A stretch of DNA of 64,000 bases, from contig NZ_PHSU01000020.1 of assembly GCF_002814235.1 (NCBI RefSeq), positions 124,001-188,000 on the forward strand. The letters run 5' to 3'. How positions within the stretch are numbered: position 1 is the stretch's first letter; each line of letters starts with the position of its first letter. The translations under genes were made by a program, and so were the position numbers. A model generated the notes under the pieces. The model made no database searches. It saw only the letters and a list, made by a program, of their open reading frames with translations, and was not told the origin of the DNA. Shown here piece after piece: positions 53,808-62,891 of the stretch. Origin of the DNA: Pseudomonas sp. QS1027 (GTDB lineage Bacteria; Pseudomonadota; Gammaproteobacteria; Pseudomonadales; Pseudomonadaceae).

Positions 53808-54161
53808 CTAGACCAGTACCTGACGCGTGCTGGCGATGTATTCGTGAACCTGCTGCTCGGCCCGTGGATGAATCATCTCCACGGGACGTCGGCCATTGGG
53901 ACAAGGCAGCGTCGGCGTCGTCCCGAACAGGCGGCAGATCAGCGGTCGCTCGTCGTACACCGTGCAACCGTTCGGTCCCAGGTGCACGCAATTGAGCTCG
54001 TCCAGCGCCGCTTCCTGCTCGGCGGCGGTCTTGCGCGGCAGGCGGGCCATCTCCTCGGACGAGGTGGTCACCGGCCCACAGCAGTCGTGACAGCCCGGCA
54101 CACAGTCGAAAGACGGAATTTGCTGGCGCAGAAAGCGGATTTTCTGGCTGTTACAGCTCAT
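53808..54161 (-). CDS. YkgJ-family cysteine cluster protein
   Basis: The 117-residue protein has the zinc/iron-chelating CxxCxxCC pattern (FDCVPGCHDCCGPV), the second cysteine in LNCVHLGPNGCTVYDERPLICRLFG and a last one in LPCPNGRRP. This is the YkgJ family, of unclear function, often thought to bind Fe-S or zinc. It converges with lrp with a gap of two bases. Confidence 0.9.
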   Translation of the reverse strand: MSCNSQKIRFLRQQIPSFDCVPGCHDCCGPVTTSSEEMARLPRKTAAEQEAALDELNCVHLGPNGCTVYDERPLICRLFGTTPTLPCPNGRRPVEMIHPRAEQQVHEYIASTRQVLV

Positions 54162-54303
54162 CGAACAACGACCGGAAAGAAGAATAAGCGCGGATTTTGC
54201 CTGAAAAGGCCGCTCCCGACAGCAAACCTGTTCATCTGAAGAAACCCAGTCGCCCTCCTGCCGATCTGCGTATCACCGCAAAATATCGTGCAATCACCGC
54301 CTT

Positions 54304-54388
54304 TGTAGGCGCTGGCTTGCCGGCGATGAGGCCCTTGAGCCATGCGCCATCTATCTGGACGCCATCGCCGGCAAGCCGGGCCCCCACA
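54304..54388. repeat. Paired REP element (imperfect inverted repeat)
   Basis: TGTAGGCGCTGGCTTGCCGG followed by CGATG faces its imperfect complement CATCG-CCGGCAAGCCGGGC with CCCCACA. The arms enclose about 35 bases. The layout fits a REP pair of fluorescent pseudomonads. It lies between the YkgJ gene and the DUF1127 gene. Confidence 0.7.
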
Positions 54389-54397
54389 GGTTTCGCG

Positions 54398-54643
54398 TCA
54401 AGGACGCCAGAACGGTTTCAAGCCTTCTTCCCTGGCCTGATCCGGACTCAAGCCGACATCGCGCAGTTGCTCGGGTGTGAGTTCCAGCAAGGTCTTGCGG
54501 GTGCGCAGGCGATGCCAGAACAGACCCATGGAACCGAAGGCCGGCGTGCTGCCACGGGCGGAAGACGCCTTGACTACCCGCTCGTGCTCGATCACCAGTT
54601 CCTGACTGCGCAATACCAGACGCACATCGCTCATGCCGTTCAT
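54398..54643 (-). CDS. DUF1127 protein
   Basis: The 81-residue protein ends in the DUF1127 (YjiS-like) segment LRTRKTLLELTPEQLRDVGLSPDQAREEGLKPFWRP. The Arg-rich helix is typical. Some DUF1127 proteins bind RNA or adjust phosphate and envelope metabolism in alphaproteobacteria. ATG at 54643 has GGAG and AGAGG upstream, and a second ATG nine bases later is possible. It is divergent from the MocR gene. Confidence 0.85.
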   Translation of the reverse strand: MNGMSDVRLVLRSQELVIEHERVVKASSARGSTPAFGSMGLFWHRLRTRKTLLELTPEQLRDVGLSPDQAREEGLKPFWRP

Positions 54644-54825
54644 TACCTCTGCTCCTTTGTTACTCGGTTGCCATGAGTACACAGGATGGGCGAACGGCCA
54701 AAACCATTACAGATTCAATCAATTTTTATTAATCCAATACAGATCTCGCCAAAGCACGACTGAATCCTGTATTTTTACCCCATCTGTACCGGCCAATGCT
54801 TCCCACTTCACCCGAGACCTGCGCC

Positions 54826-56259
54826 ATGACTCTCTACGTCAACCTCGCCGAACTGCTTGGAACCCGCATAGAACAGGGTTTCTATCGTCCCGGAGACCGC
54901 CTGCCTTCTGTACGGGCGTTGAGTGTGGAGCACGGTGTCAGCTTGAGCACGGTGCAGCAGGCCTACCGCGTCCTGGAAGACAGCGGGCTGGCCCAGCCGA
55001 AACCCAAGTCCGGCTACTTCGTGCCCGTAGGCCGCGAACTGCCTGCGTTGCCGGTCATCGGGCGGCCGGCGCAACGCCCTGTGGATATCTCGCAATGGGA
55101 ACAGGTGCTGGAACTGATCCGTGCCGTCCCCCGCGAGGACACCGTACAGTTGGGCCGTGGCATGCCGGACATCGACAGCCCGACCCTGAAACCGCTGCTG
55201 CGCAGCCTGGCGCAGATCAGCCGGCGCCAGGACATGCCCGGCCTGGCCTACGACAATATCCACGGCAACTTCGGGCTGCGCGAACAGGTGGCCCGCCTGC
55301 TGCTCGACTCCGGCTGCCAGCTCGGCCCAAACGACCTGGTGATCACCACCGGTTGCCACGAGGCCCTGTCCACCAGCATCCGCTCCATCTGCGAGCCGGG
55401 GGACATCGTCGCGGTGGACTCCCCCAGCTTCCACGGCGCCATGCAGACCCTCAAGGGGCTGGGCATGAAGGCCCTGGAAATCCCCACCGACCCGATCACC
55501 GGCATCAGCCTCGACGCCCTCGAACTGGCCCTCGAACAGTGGCCGATCAAGGCCATACAGCTGACCCCCAATTGCAACAACCCGCTGGGCTACATCATGC
55601 CGGAGTCGCGCAAACGGGCCCTGCTGACCCTGGCCCAGCGCTTCGACGTGGCGATTATCGAAGACGATGTGTATGGCGAACTGGCCTACACCTACCCCCG
55701 TCCGCGCACCATCAAGTCCTTCGATGAAGACGGCCGCGTGCTGCTCTGCAGTTCCTTCTCCAAGACCCTCGCCCCGGGCCTGCGCATCGGCTGGGTCGCG
55801 CCCGGTCGCTACCTCGAGCGGGTGCTGCACATGAAGTACATCAGCACCGGCTCCACGGCACCGCAGCCGCAACTGGCCATCGCCGACTTCCTCAGAAACG
55901 GCCATTTCGAGCCCCATCTGCGGCGCATGCGCAGCCAATACCAGCGTAACCGCGATCTGATGATCGACTGGATCAGCCGTTATTTTCCCGCCGGCACCCG
56001 CGCCAGTCGCCCCCAGGGCAGCTTCATGCTCTGGGTCGAACTGCCCGAGGGTTTCGATGCCTTGCGCCTGAACCGGGCATTGCAGGACCAGGGCGTGCAG
56101 ATCGCCGTGGGCAGCATCTTTTCCGCCTCGGGCAAATACCGTAATTGCCTGCGCATGAACTACGCTGCCAAGCCGACGCCGCTGATCGAAGAGGCCGTGC
56201 GCAAAGTCGGCGCCGCCGCGATCAAATTACTGGCACAAAACGAGAGCAGTATCGATTGA
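54826..56259 (+). CDS. MocR-type GntR/aminotransferase transcriptional regulator
   Basis: The 477-residue fusion has an N-terminal GntR winged helix (TRIEQGFYRPGDRLPSVRALSVEHGVSLSTVQQAYRVLEDSGL). A fold-I aminotransferase domain follows with its PLP lysine in LLCSSFSKTLAPGLRIGW (about residue 312) and TPNCNNPLGY. MocR regulators sense amines or PLP itself. The target is unknown; the adjacent DUF1127 gene is divergent. Confidence 0.92.
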   Translation: MTLYVNLAELLGTRIEQGFYRPGDRLPSVRALSVEHGVSLSTVQQAYRVLEDSGLAQPKPKSGYFVPVGRELPALPVIGRPAQRPVDISQWEQVLELIRAVPREDTVQLGRGMPDIDSPTLKPLLRSLAQISRRQDMPGLAYDNIHGNFGLREQVARLLLDSGCQLGPNDLVITTGCHEALSTSIRSICEPGDIVAVDSPSFHGAMQTLKGLGMKALEIPTDPITGISLDALELALEQWPIKAIQLTPNCNNPLGYIMPESRKRALLTLAQRFDVAIIEDDVYGELAYTYPRPRTIKSFDEDGRVLLCSSFSKTLAPGLRIGWVAPGRYLERVLHMKYISTGSTAPQPQLAIADFLRNGHFEPHLRRMRSQYQRNRDLMIDWISRYFPAGTRASRPQGSFMLWVELPEGFDALRLNRALQDQGVQIAVGSIFSASGKYRNCLRMNYAAKPTPLIEEAVRKVGAAAIKLLAQNESSID

Positions 56260-56319
56260 CCTTTAGCCGCCGGACAGCGTCCATATGCCCACACCTGCCA
56301 TGATCCGGGGCGATGACCA

Positions 56320-57873
56320 TTGAAAGCCTGTTTGCTGCTCATTGCCCTGCTCTTGAGCGGATGCGCGACCCGGGATGTTCCACGGCTTCCCAGCCAGGCC
56401 CTGGCGGCGAGCGAGTCGAGCTTCGGCCGTTCGATCCAGGCCCAGGCCGCGCCCTGGCAGGGACGTTCGGGCTTTCGCCTGCTGCCCAACGGCAGCGAGG
56501 CGTTCAGGGCCCGGGCCGAATTGATCCGCAATGCCCAGGTCAGCCTGGACTTGCAGTACTACATCGTCCATGACGGCCTGAGCACCCGCATGCTCGTGGA
56601 TGAGCTGCTCAAGGCCGCCGATCGCGGCGTACGGGTGCGCATCCTGCTGGACGACACCACCAGCGACGGGCTCGACTCGGTCATCGGCACCCTGGCCGCC
56701 CATCCAAATATCCAGATCCGCCTGTTCAACCCGCTGAACCTGGGCCGCAGCACCGGTGCCACCCGCACCCTGGGCCGCTTGTTCAATCTGTCGCAGCAAC
56801 ATCGGCGGATGCACAACAAGTTGTGGCTGGCCGACAACAGCGCGGCCATCGTCGGCGGCCGCAACCTCGGCGACGAATATTTCGGCGCCCAGCCGGACCT
56901 GAACTTCACCGACATCGACCTGCTCGGCTTCGGGCCCGTGGCCGAACAACTCGGACACAGTTTCGACCAGTACTGGAACAGCGCCCTGAGCACGCCCATC
57001 GGCGATTTCCTCTCAACCCCACCCTCCGCGGCGGAGTTGGCCAAGGCCCGACAACAGCTCAAGGACTCGCTCGGCAGCTATCGCCAGCACAACACCGCCC
57101 TGTACCTGAAACTTCGGGCCTACATGAGCGAGCCGCACATGGATATCTGGCGCCATGAGCTGATCTGGGCCTGGAGCGAGGCGCTGTGGGACGCGCCGAG
57201 CAAGGTCCTGGCCAGGGGCGAGCCGGACCCGCGCTTGTTGCTGACCACGCAGCTGGCGCCGGAACTGCAGAACGTTCATACCGAACTGATGATGATTTCC
57301 GCCTACTTCGTGCCCGGTCAACCGGGGCTGGTCTACCTGGCCGGGCGTGCCGATGCGGGGGTCTCGGTCAGCCTGCTGACCAATTCGCTGGAAGCCACCG
57401 ACGTACCGGCCGTACACGGCGGTTACGCGCCTTACCGCAAAGCGTTGCTGGAACACGGCGTGAAACTCTTCGAACTGCGCCGCCAGCCAGGGAACCTTGG
57501 CGGCAGCGGACCGCACCTGTTTCACAGAGGAGCCTACAGCGGCTCGGACTCCAGCCTGCACAGCAAGGCGATGATTTTCGACCGGGAGAAATCCTTTATC
57601 GGCTCGTTCAACCTCGATCCGCGCTCGGTCCTGTGGAATACCGAAGTCGGCGTGCTGGTGGACAGCCCGGAACTGGCGGAACACGTCCGGGCCCTGGCCT
57701 TGCGCGGCATGGCCCCGGCCCTGAGCTACCAGCCGCGCCTGGAGCAGGGACAGATTGTCTGGGTCACCGAGGACCACGGCCAGCTCCACGAGCTGCACCA
57801 CGAGCCGGGCAACTGGTGGCGCCGGTTCAACGCCTGGTTCGCCAACCATATAGGGCTGGAGCGCATGCTCTGA
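56320..57873 (+). CDS. Phospholipase D-like lipoprotein (cardiolipin synthase family)
   Basis: The 517-residue protein has a lipobox at LLIALLLSGCATRD (Cys15) and two complete HKD motifs: HRRMHNKLWLADNSAAIVGGRN (about residue 166) and SSLHSKAMIFDREKSFIGSFN (about residue 411). It should be an envelope-anchored PLD-superfamily enzyme acting on phospholipids. The only start giving a proper signal peptide is TTG at 56320. The ATG at 56313 is out of frame. Confidence 0.88.
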   Translation: MKACLLLIALLLSGCATRDVPRLPSQALAASESSFGRSIQAQAAPWQGRSGFRLLPNGSEAFRARAELIRNAQVSLDLQYYIVHDGLSTRMLVDELLKAADRGVRVRILLDDTTSDGLDSVIGTLAAHPNIQIRLFNPLNLGRSTGATRTLGRLFNLSQQHRRMHNKLWLADNSAAIVGGRNLGDEYFGAQPDLNFTDIDLLGFGPVAEQLGHSFDQYWNSALSTPIGDFLSTPPSAAELAKARQQLKDSLGSYRQHNTALYLKLRAYMSEPHMDIWRHELIWAWSEALWDAPSKVLARGEPDPRLLLTTQLAPELQNVHTELMMISAYFVPGQPGLVYLAGRADAGVSVSLLTNSLEATDVPAVHGGYAPYRKALLEHGVKLFELRRQPGNLGGSGPHLFHRGAYSGSDSSLHSKAMIFDREKSFIGSFNLDPRSVLWNTEVGVLVDSPELAEHVRALALRGMAPALSYQPRLEQGQIVWVTEDHGQLHELHHEPGNWWRRFNAWFANHIGLERML

Positions 57874-57883
57874 AGGTTCGCCA

Positions 57884-59029
57884 TCAGCCGGCCGGCTGCG
57901 CGGTGCCGAAGGCGCCCTGACGCAACACCAGCACCAGCAAGCCCAAGGCCCCCGCAGCCATGAACAACGGCAAGGCATGCCCGCTGATCCACTGGCTGCC
58001 CGCCCCCGCCACCAACGGCCCGATCAGGCAGCCGATGCCCCACAGCTGCGCCACATGGGCGTTGGCCCGCACCAGCGCGTCGTCGCGATAACGCTCGCCG
58101 ATCAGGATCAACGACAAGGTGAACAGCCCGCCCGCGCTGGCCCCGAACAGCACCCACAACGGCCAGATCAGCAAGGTGTCGAGCAACAGCGGCACCGCCA
58201 GGCTCGACAGCATCAGGGCCAGGGCGCAACCGGTGAACAGCGCGCGCCGGGACAAACGGTCGGCCAAGGCGCCAATCGGCAACTGCAACAAGGCATCGCC
58301 CACCACCACGGTGCTGACCATCGCCAGGGCAATATCCGCCGTGAAGCCCTGGCGCAGGCAGTAGACCGGCAGCAACGTCAGAATCATCGCCTCGAAGGCG
58401 GCAAACAGCGAAATGGCCCAGGCAATGGCCGGCAACCCCCGACAGAAGCCCAGCAAGTCCGCCAGGGTGACGCGATTGGACTCCGTCGTTGGCGCGCCAC
58501 TGCGCCCCAGCAACAGGAACGGCGCGGCCACCAGCAAGCCCACGCCGCCCCAGAAACCGTAGTCGCCCTCGGTACCCACGGCGGCCAGCAGCAGCGGACC
58601 GGACAGTTGGCTCAGCGCATAGGTGCTGCCATACAGCGCCACCAGGCGTCCGCGCCATTGCTCGACCACCAGTTGGTTGATCCAGCTCTCGCCGAGGATG
58701 AAGACGATGGTCAGGATCACCCCGATCATCAGGCGCAGCACCAGCCACACCGGGTAGCTGGGCAGCAGCGCCAGCAAACCGATGGACAAGGCCCCGGCCC
58801 ACAGGCAGAGGGCCATAAGCCGGGCAGTGCCGAAGCGCGCCGCCAGATGGCTGGAGATACTGGCCCCCAGCAATACGCCGATGGCCGGCATCGCTGCCAT
58901 TACGCCAATGGCGAAGGTGCCATAACCCCAGCTTTCCAACCGCAGGGACACCAACGGCATGCTCACGCCCAGTGCCAGCCCGACACTGAGTACCGAAGCC
59001 AGCACGGCGAAATAAGTCGCCCAACGCAT
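57884..59029 (-). CDS. MFS transporter (YcaD-like)
   Basis: The 381-residue protein from ATG at 59027-59029 has twelve hydrophobic segments and MFS loop motifs (SHLAARFGTARLM after helix 2, GALADRLSRRALF after helix 8). It resembles YcaD-type permeases. The substrate is unknown. The 3' end is 10 bases from the PLD gene, convergent. Confidence 0.9.
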   Translation of the reverse strand: MRWATYFAVLASVLSVGLALGVSMPLVSLRLESWGYGTFAIGVMAAMPAIGVLLGASISSHLAARFGTARLMALCLWAGALSIGLLALLPSYPVWLVLRLMIGVILTIVFILGESWINQLVVEQWRGRLVALYGSTYALSQLSGPLLLAAVGTEGDYGFWGGVGLLVAAPFLLLGRSGAPTTESNRVTLADLLGFCRGLPAIAWAISLFAAFEAMILTLLPVYCLRQGFTADIALAMVSTVVVGDALLQLPIGALADRLSRRALFTGCALALMLSSLAVPLLLDTLLIWPLWVLFGASAGGLFTLSLILIGERYRDDALVRANAHVAQLWGIGCLIGPLVAGAGSQWISGHALPLFMAAGALGLLVLVLRQGAFGTAQPAG

Positions 59030-59149
59030 GTTCCACACTCCTGTGGATAGTTTTTGTTCAAGACGACACAGCCGGACTTCCTTGCGGAGAGTCCGGCTGT
59101 GCCAGGGGCGTTGCCCGATCATGCAGACAAGATCCTGATTAAACCCCGA

Positions 59150-59237
59150 CCTGTAGGAGCCGGCTTGCTGGCGATAGCGTCCGCAAGAACCATGCAAGGT
59201 TCGAGGGCCTCATCGCCAGCAAGCCGGCTCCTACAGG
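59150..59237. repeat. Perfect paired REP element (BIME-like)
   Basis: Two 26-base arms are exact reverse complements: CCTGTAGGAGCCGGCTTGCT plus GGCGAT (59150-59175), and the matching copy at 59212-59237. They enclose 36 bases. It lies between the MFS gene start and the aldehyde dehydrogenase stop. Confidence 0.85.
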
Positions 59238-59256
59238 TTTTGTTGCGTCCTGATGA

Positions 59257-60750
59257 TTACAGCTTGATCCAGGTCGCCTTCAGCTCGGTGTACTTGTCGA
59301 ACGCATGCAGCGACTTGTCGCGGCCGTTGCCCGACTGCTTGAACCCACCGAACGGTGCGGTCATGTCGCCGCCATCGTACTGGTTCACCCACACGCTGCC
59401 GGCCCGCAGGGCCTTGGCGGTCAGGTGCGCCTTGGAGATGTTCGCGGTCCAGACCGCCGCCGCCAGGCCATACGGCGTGTCGTTGGCAATGCTGATCGCC
59501 TCTTCCACACTGTCGAAGGCAATCACCGACAGTACCGGGCCGAAGATTTCTTCCTGGGCGATCTTCATCGCGTTGCTCACACCATCAAAGATGGTCGGCT
59601 CGACGTAGGTGCCACCGGTTTCCTGCAGGGTCCGCTTGCCACCGGCCACCAGCTTGGCGCCATCGGCATGGCCCGATTCGATGTACGACAGCACGGTATT
59701 CATCTGCTGGGTATCCACCAGGGCACCGACATTGGTGTCCGGGTCCAGCGGATTGCCCGGCTTCCAGGCCTTCAGCGCTTCGATCACCAGCGGCAGGAAG
59801 CGGTCCTTGATCGAACGTTCCACCAGCAGGCGCGAACCGGCGGTGCAGACTTCGCCCTGGTTGAAGGCGATGGCGCTGGCCGCGGATTCGGCGGCGGCCT
59901 GCAGGTCCGGAGCATCGGCAAAGACGATGTTCGGGCTCTTGCCGCCGGCTTCGAGCCAGACACGCTTCATGTTCGACTCACCGGAGTAGATCAGCAGTTG
60001 CTTGGCGATCTTGGTCGAACCGGTGAACACCAGGGTGTCGACATCCTGGTGCAGGGCCAGGGCCTTGCCGACGGTGTGACCGTAACCCGGCAACACGTTC
60101 AGCACGCCCGCCGGAATACCGGCTTCAACCGCCAGGGCGGCAATGCGGATCGCGGTCAGCGGGGATTTTTCCGAAGGCTTGAGAATCACCGAGTTACCGG
60201 TGGACAACGCCGGCCCGAGCTTCCAGCAAGCCATCATCAACGGGAAGTTCCACGGCACGATGGCCGCGACCACGCCCACCGGCTCGCGGGTCACCAGACC
60301 CAGTTGATCGTGGGGAGTGGCGGCCACTTCGTCATAGATCTTGTCGATGGCCTCGCCGCTCCAGCTCAGGGCCTGGGCCGCGCCGGGCACGTCGATGTGC
60401 AGGGAATCGCTGATCGGCTTGCCCATGTCGAGGGTTTCCAGCAGGGCCAGCTCCTCGGCATTGACCTTCAGCAGCGCGGCGAAACGAATCATCGCCGATT
60501 TGCGCTTGGCCGGGGCCAGGCGCGACCAGACACCGGAATTGAAGGTCGCGCGGGCACTCTCGACGGCGCGCTGGGCATCGGCCGCATCGCAGCTGGCGAC
60601 GCTGGTCAGCAGGCGGCCATCGACCGGGCTGATGCACTCGAACGTCTCATTCGAGACCGCGGCGGTGTATTCACCATTGATGTAGGCGCGGCCTTCAATC
60701 TTCAGCTCACGGGCACGTTGTTCCCAGTCAGCACGAGTCAGGGTGGTCAT
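59257..60750 (-). CDS. pauC: NAD-dependent aldehyde dehydrogenase of polyamine catabolism (PauC/KauB)
   Basis: The 497-residue enzyme has the catalytic Glu in RVWLEAGGKSPNIVF, the catalytic Cys in FNQGEVCTAGSRLLVE (about residue 302), and NAD-binding segments VPWNFPLMMACWKLGPAL and FTGSTKIAKQL. The family oxidises gamma-glutamyl- or aminoaldehydes from putrescine and related amines. In P. aeruginosa the PA5312 enzyme (PauC, KauB) lies in this neighbourhood under PauR, which is also present here. Confidence 0.88.
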   Translation of the reverse strand: MTTLTRADWEQRARELKIEGRAYINGEYTAAVSNETFECISPVDGRLLTSVASCDAADAQRAVESARATFNSGVWSRLAPAKRKSAMIRFAALLKVNAEELALLETLDMGKPISDSLHIDVPGAAQALSWSGEAIDKIYDEVAATPHDQLGLVTREPVGVVAAIVPWNFPLMMACWKLGPALSTGNSVILKPSEKSPLTAIRIAALAVEAGIPAGVLNVLPGYGHTVGKALALHQDVDTLVFTGSTKIAKQLLIYSGESNMKRVWLEAGGKSPNIVFADAPDLQAAAESAASAIAFNQGEVCTAGSRLLVERSIKDRFLPLVIEALKAWKPGNPLDPDTNVGALVDTQQMNTVLSYIESGHADGAKLVAGGKRTLQETGGTYVEPTIFDGVSNAMKIAQEEIFGPVLSVIAFDSVEEAISIANDTPYGLAAAVWTANISKAHLTAKALRAGSVWVNQYDGGDMTAPFGGFKQSGNGRDKSLHAFDKYTELKATWIKL

Positions 60751-60888
60751 TCGAGTGTCCTCCTCTTATTGAAATACTGGAGCCATGCGCTCTTGCGCCA
60801 GCACCGTTCGGAATTCTGCCCAACGGGCCCCGATCTGGGCCCATGGCACCCACCACCCTAAACCAGCGGCACCTGAAGTTTCAATATA

Positions 60889-60938
60889 TTTGACAAAGAC
60901 TCGTCAAACGCCGTTGCCATGTTCGTTTTAATAAACAT
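60889..60938. promoter_or_regulatory. Two dyads in the pauC-cupin divergent region
   Basis: TTTGAC-N8-GTCAAA (60889-60908) is a perfect 6-base inverted repeat. ATGTTCGTTTTAATAAACAT (60919-60938) has 5-base outer arms ATGTT/AACAT. Both lie in the 237-base gap between the divergent genes. Confidence 0.45.
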
Positions 60939-60987
60939 AGACTCGGTGCTTGCGACCCCAGGCCCGTCACCGCAGAGGAAGAGCACC

Positions 60988-61350
60988 ATGAGCATCCAGG
61001 ACATCGTCGATTTCAGCGAAGCCACTCCCGTACCGGAACGCTTTCGGCCGGCAGCGGAGAAAGTGTTCAAGGGCGATCCCGAGCAAACGATCTACAACCA
61101 CTATGGCAGCCCTTGCGGGCAGATGAATGCCGGCGTCTGGGAAGGCGCGGTGGGCCAGTGGACGGTGAATTACACCGAGCATGAATACTGCGAAATCGTC
61201 CAGGGCGTCTCGGTGCTGCGCGACGCAGACGGCAACGCCAAAACCTTGCGCGCCGGCGATCGCTTCGTGATCCCGGCGGGCTTCAAGGGCACCTGGGAAG
61301 TGCTGGAGCACTGCCGCAAAATCTATGTGGTCTTCGAACAGAAAGCCTGA
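60988..61350 (+). CDS. Small cupin-domain protein (DUF861-type)
   Basis: The 120-residue single-domain cupin has GAVGQWTVNYTEHEYCEIVQGVSVLRDADG and LRAGDRFVIPAGFKGTWEVLE, the two cupin motifs. It resembles the ureidoglycine aminohydrolase-like group. The function is unknown; it is divergent from pauC, which suggests co-regulation. ATG 60988 has GAGGAAGAG upstream. The stop abuts that of the next convergent gene without any gap. Confidence 0.85.
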   Translation: MSIQDIVDFSEATPVPERFRPAAEKVFKGDPEQTIYNHYGSPCGQMNAGVWEGAVGQWTVNYTEHEYCEIVQGVSVLRDADGNAKTLRAGDRFVIPAGFKGTWEVLEHCRKIYVVFEQKA

Positions 61351-62745
61351 TCAGACCTGGACACACCAGGACCGTGGGTCCTGGCTGGACTTGAGCGGAT
61401 AGGGAATGTCCAGTTGGAGGTCATCGCGCTCGAAACGCAGGCGCCCCTCGGCCGTTTCCTCGAACTCGGCCTCGCTCAGGGCCAGGATCCAGTAGAAATC
61501 CTTCCGGCCACAGTCCTCTTTGACATGGGAGGCCACCGTCGCCGTCCGCAGGTCGATACGACCGTCGCTCAAGGCGAACCGGGCATCGACTCCGGTTTCA
61601 ATTTTCTCGGACAGCGCGGCGATACGGTAGGTATTGCCGAGACCGAAACTCCCCTGCATGGCTCCCTGCGGCACCAGCAGGCGTTGGCCCGCCGGGTCGT
61701 TGAAGCGCCGCAGAAAGGGCTCGAAGGCTTGCGCCGCCTCGCGATTGGTCTCGGCAATCGCTTCTCGCAGGCGTCGCCCCAGGGACTCGTCAGGCGGGTT
61801 TTCGAGGGGCACCACCGAACCCAGGAGAATCGACACGGGCATTTCTCCCCGGGCAACGCGAGGCAGCCAGTTCACACCCCGGCGATCGAGCAGATGCCCT
61901 GCCAGGGCACCCAGTGCATAACTTTCATGATCGGCCGCCAGATACTCGGTCCGGCTCGAGAGGCTGAGCTTCTCGAGCATCAGCCGTTGCCATTCGACAG
62001 TGCCCGGCCCCAGCCCGAGCGCCAGCAGTTGGGCAACCCACTCCACATAGCGGGCACTGCCTTCGGAGCGGTCGGTATTGCGAATGTCCGTCGACTCATC
62101 GGCATGCTCGTCCAACCAGCGGCGATACCAGTAGCCGGCCCGCTCGACCCCATCGATCTCACCCCGGGCTGCCGCCAGCAAGTGACGAATCATCAGGTTG
62201 CGATACAGCCGCGGCTCGGCAACGGCGGGATAACGGATGCTGCGCTCGGCATCCGGATGATGCGCCCAGGCTGCTTCGGCGTAGAAATGAAAGGCCTCGT
62301 GGGTCGCCAGGCTGAACAGCTCGGGGACCGCCTGCGGGTCCTTCAGCCGCAGCAGCTCATCCTCGGGCAACGCTTCGCCCATCCCGACAAAGACGGTCGG
62401 GCGACCTTGCCAGCGGAGCTTGTCGAACGACTTGTATCCATACGACAGCCCCAGCGCCCTGACGGCCGCCATGTCGATCTCATGCCCGCCGTGAGCGTTC
62501 ATCAACCAGGCCCGCCGCCCGTTGCTGGTCAGCAGCTGAACATCCGCGAAGACCCGGGTGACCTCGTTGAACTCAGCCAGCGCAGGCCAGGCGGCCCGGG
62601 TCGCCTCGGTCATCCTGCGCACATAGGCGTCCGTGCCGGCCTGTTCATTCGGCGGCTCCGCCGAAACCGCAATACTGCCCGCCGCCAGGACCACCAGCAG
62701 CAAAATTCCAAACCTCCTCGCAATCATCATGAGCGTTCTCCACAT
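61351..62745 (-). CDS. Secreted HExxH zinc-metallopeptidase-like protein, not recognised
   Basis: The protein has 464 residues from ATG at 62745 (another start at 62730 is equally good, with GGAG seven bases before). A signal peptide RRFGILLLVVLAAGSIAVSA is clear. The body carries LFSLATHEAFHFYAEAAW, an HExxH motif at residues ~149-153, and SEGSARYVEWVAQ about 75 residues later, whose Glu could be the third zinc ligand as in gluzincins. The rest (ADHESYALGALAGHLLD, GSFGLGNTYRIAAL, C-terminal CGRKDFYWILALSEAEF) matches no family I can name. It should act in the periplasm or outside. Confidence 0.75.
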   Translation of the reverse strand: MWRTLMMIARRFGILLLVVLAAGSIAVSAEPPNEQAGTDAYVRRMTEATRAAWPALAEFNEVTRVFADVQLLTSNGRRAWLMNAHGGHEIDMAAVRALGLSYGYKSFDKLRWQGRPTVFVGMGEALPEDELLRLKDPQAVPELFSLATHEAFHFYAEAAWAHHPDAERSIRYPAVAEPRLYRNLMIRHLLAAARGEIDGVERAGYWYRRWLDEHADESTDIRNTDRSEGSARYVEWVAQLLALGLGPGTVEWQRLMLEKLSLSSRTEYLAADHESYALGALAGHLLDRRGVNWLPRVARGEMPVSILLGSVVPLENPPDESLGRRLREAIAETNREAAQAFEPFLRRFNDPAGQRLLVPQGAMQGSFGLGNTYRIAALSEKIETGVDARFALSDGRIDLRTATVASHVKEDCGRKDFYWILALSEAEFEETAEGRLRFERDDLQLDIPYPLKSSQDPRSWCVQV

Positions 62746-62846
62746 CCGCATCCTTTCGGTGTTCACCCAGTCTAGGAAAGGCGCAACGGGAAAAATGTAG
62801 GAATCAGACACGCAAACGGCAGGAGCGGGCCGAAAAAAGGCGAAAA

Positions 62847-62873
62847 AAAAACCCCGAACGAGTCGGGGTTTTT
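62847..62873 (-). terminator. Terminator of rpmB-rpmG
   Basis: AAAAACCCCGA / TCGGGGTTTTT stem with a short ACGAG loop, 19 bases after the rpmG stop on the reverse strand. Confidence 0.88.
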
Positions 62874-62891
62874 CTCGAAAAACAAAATCAA

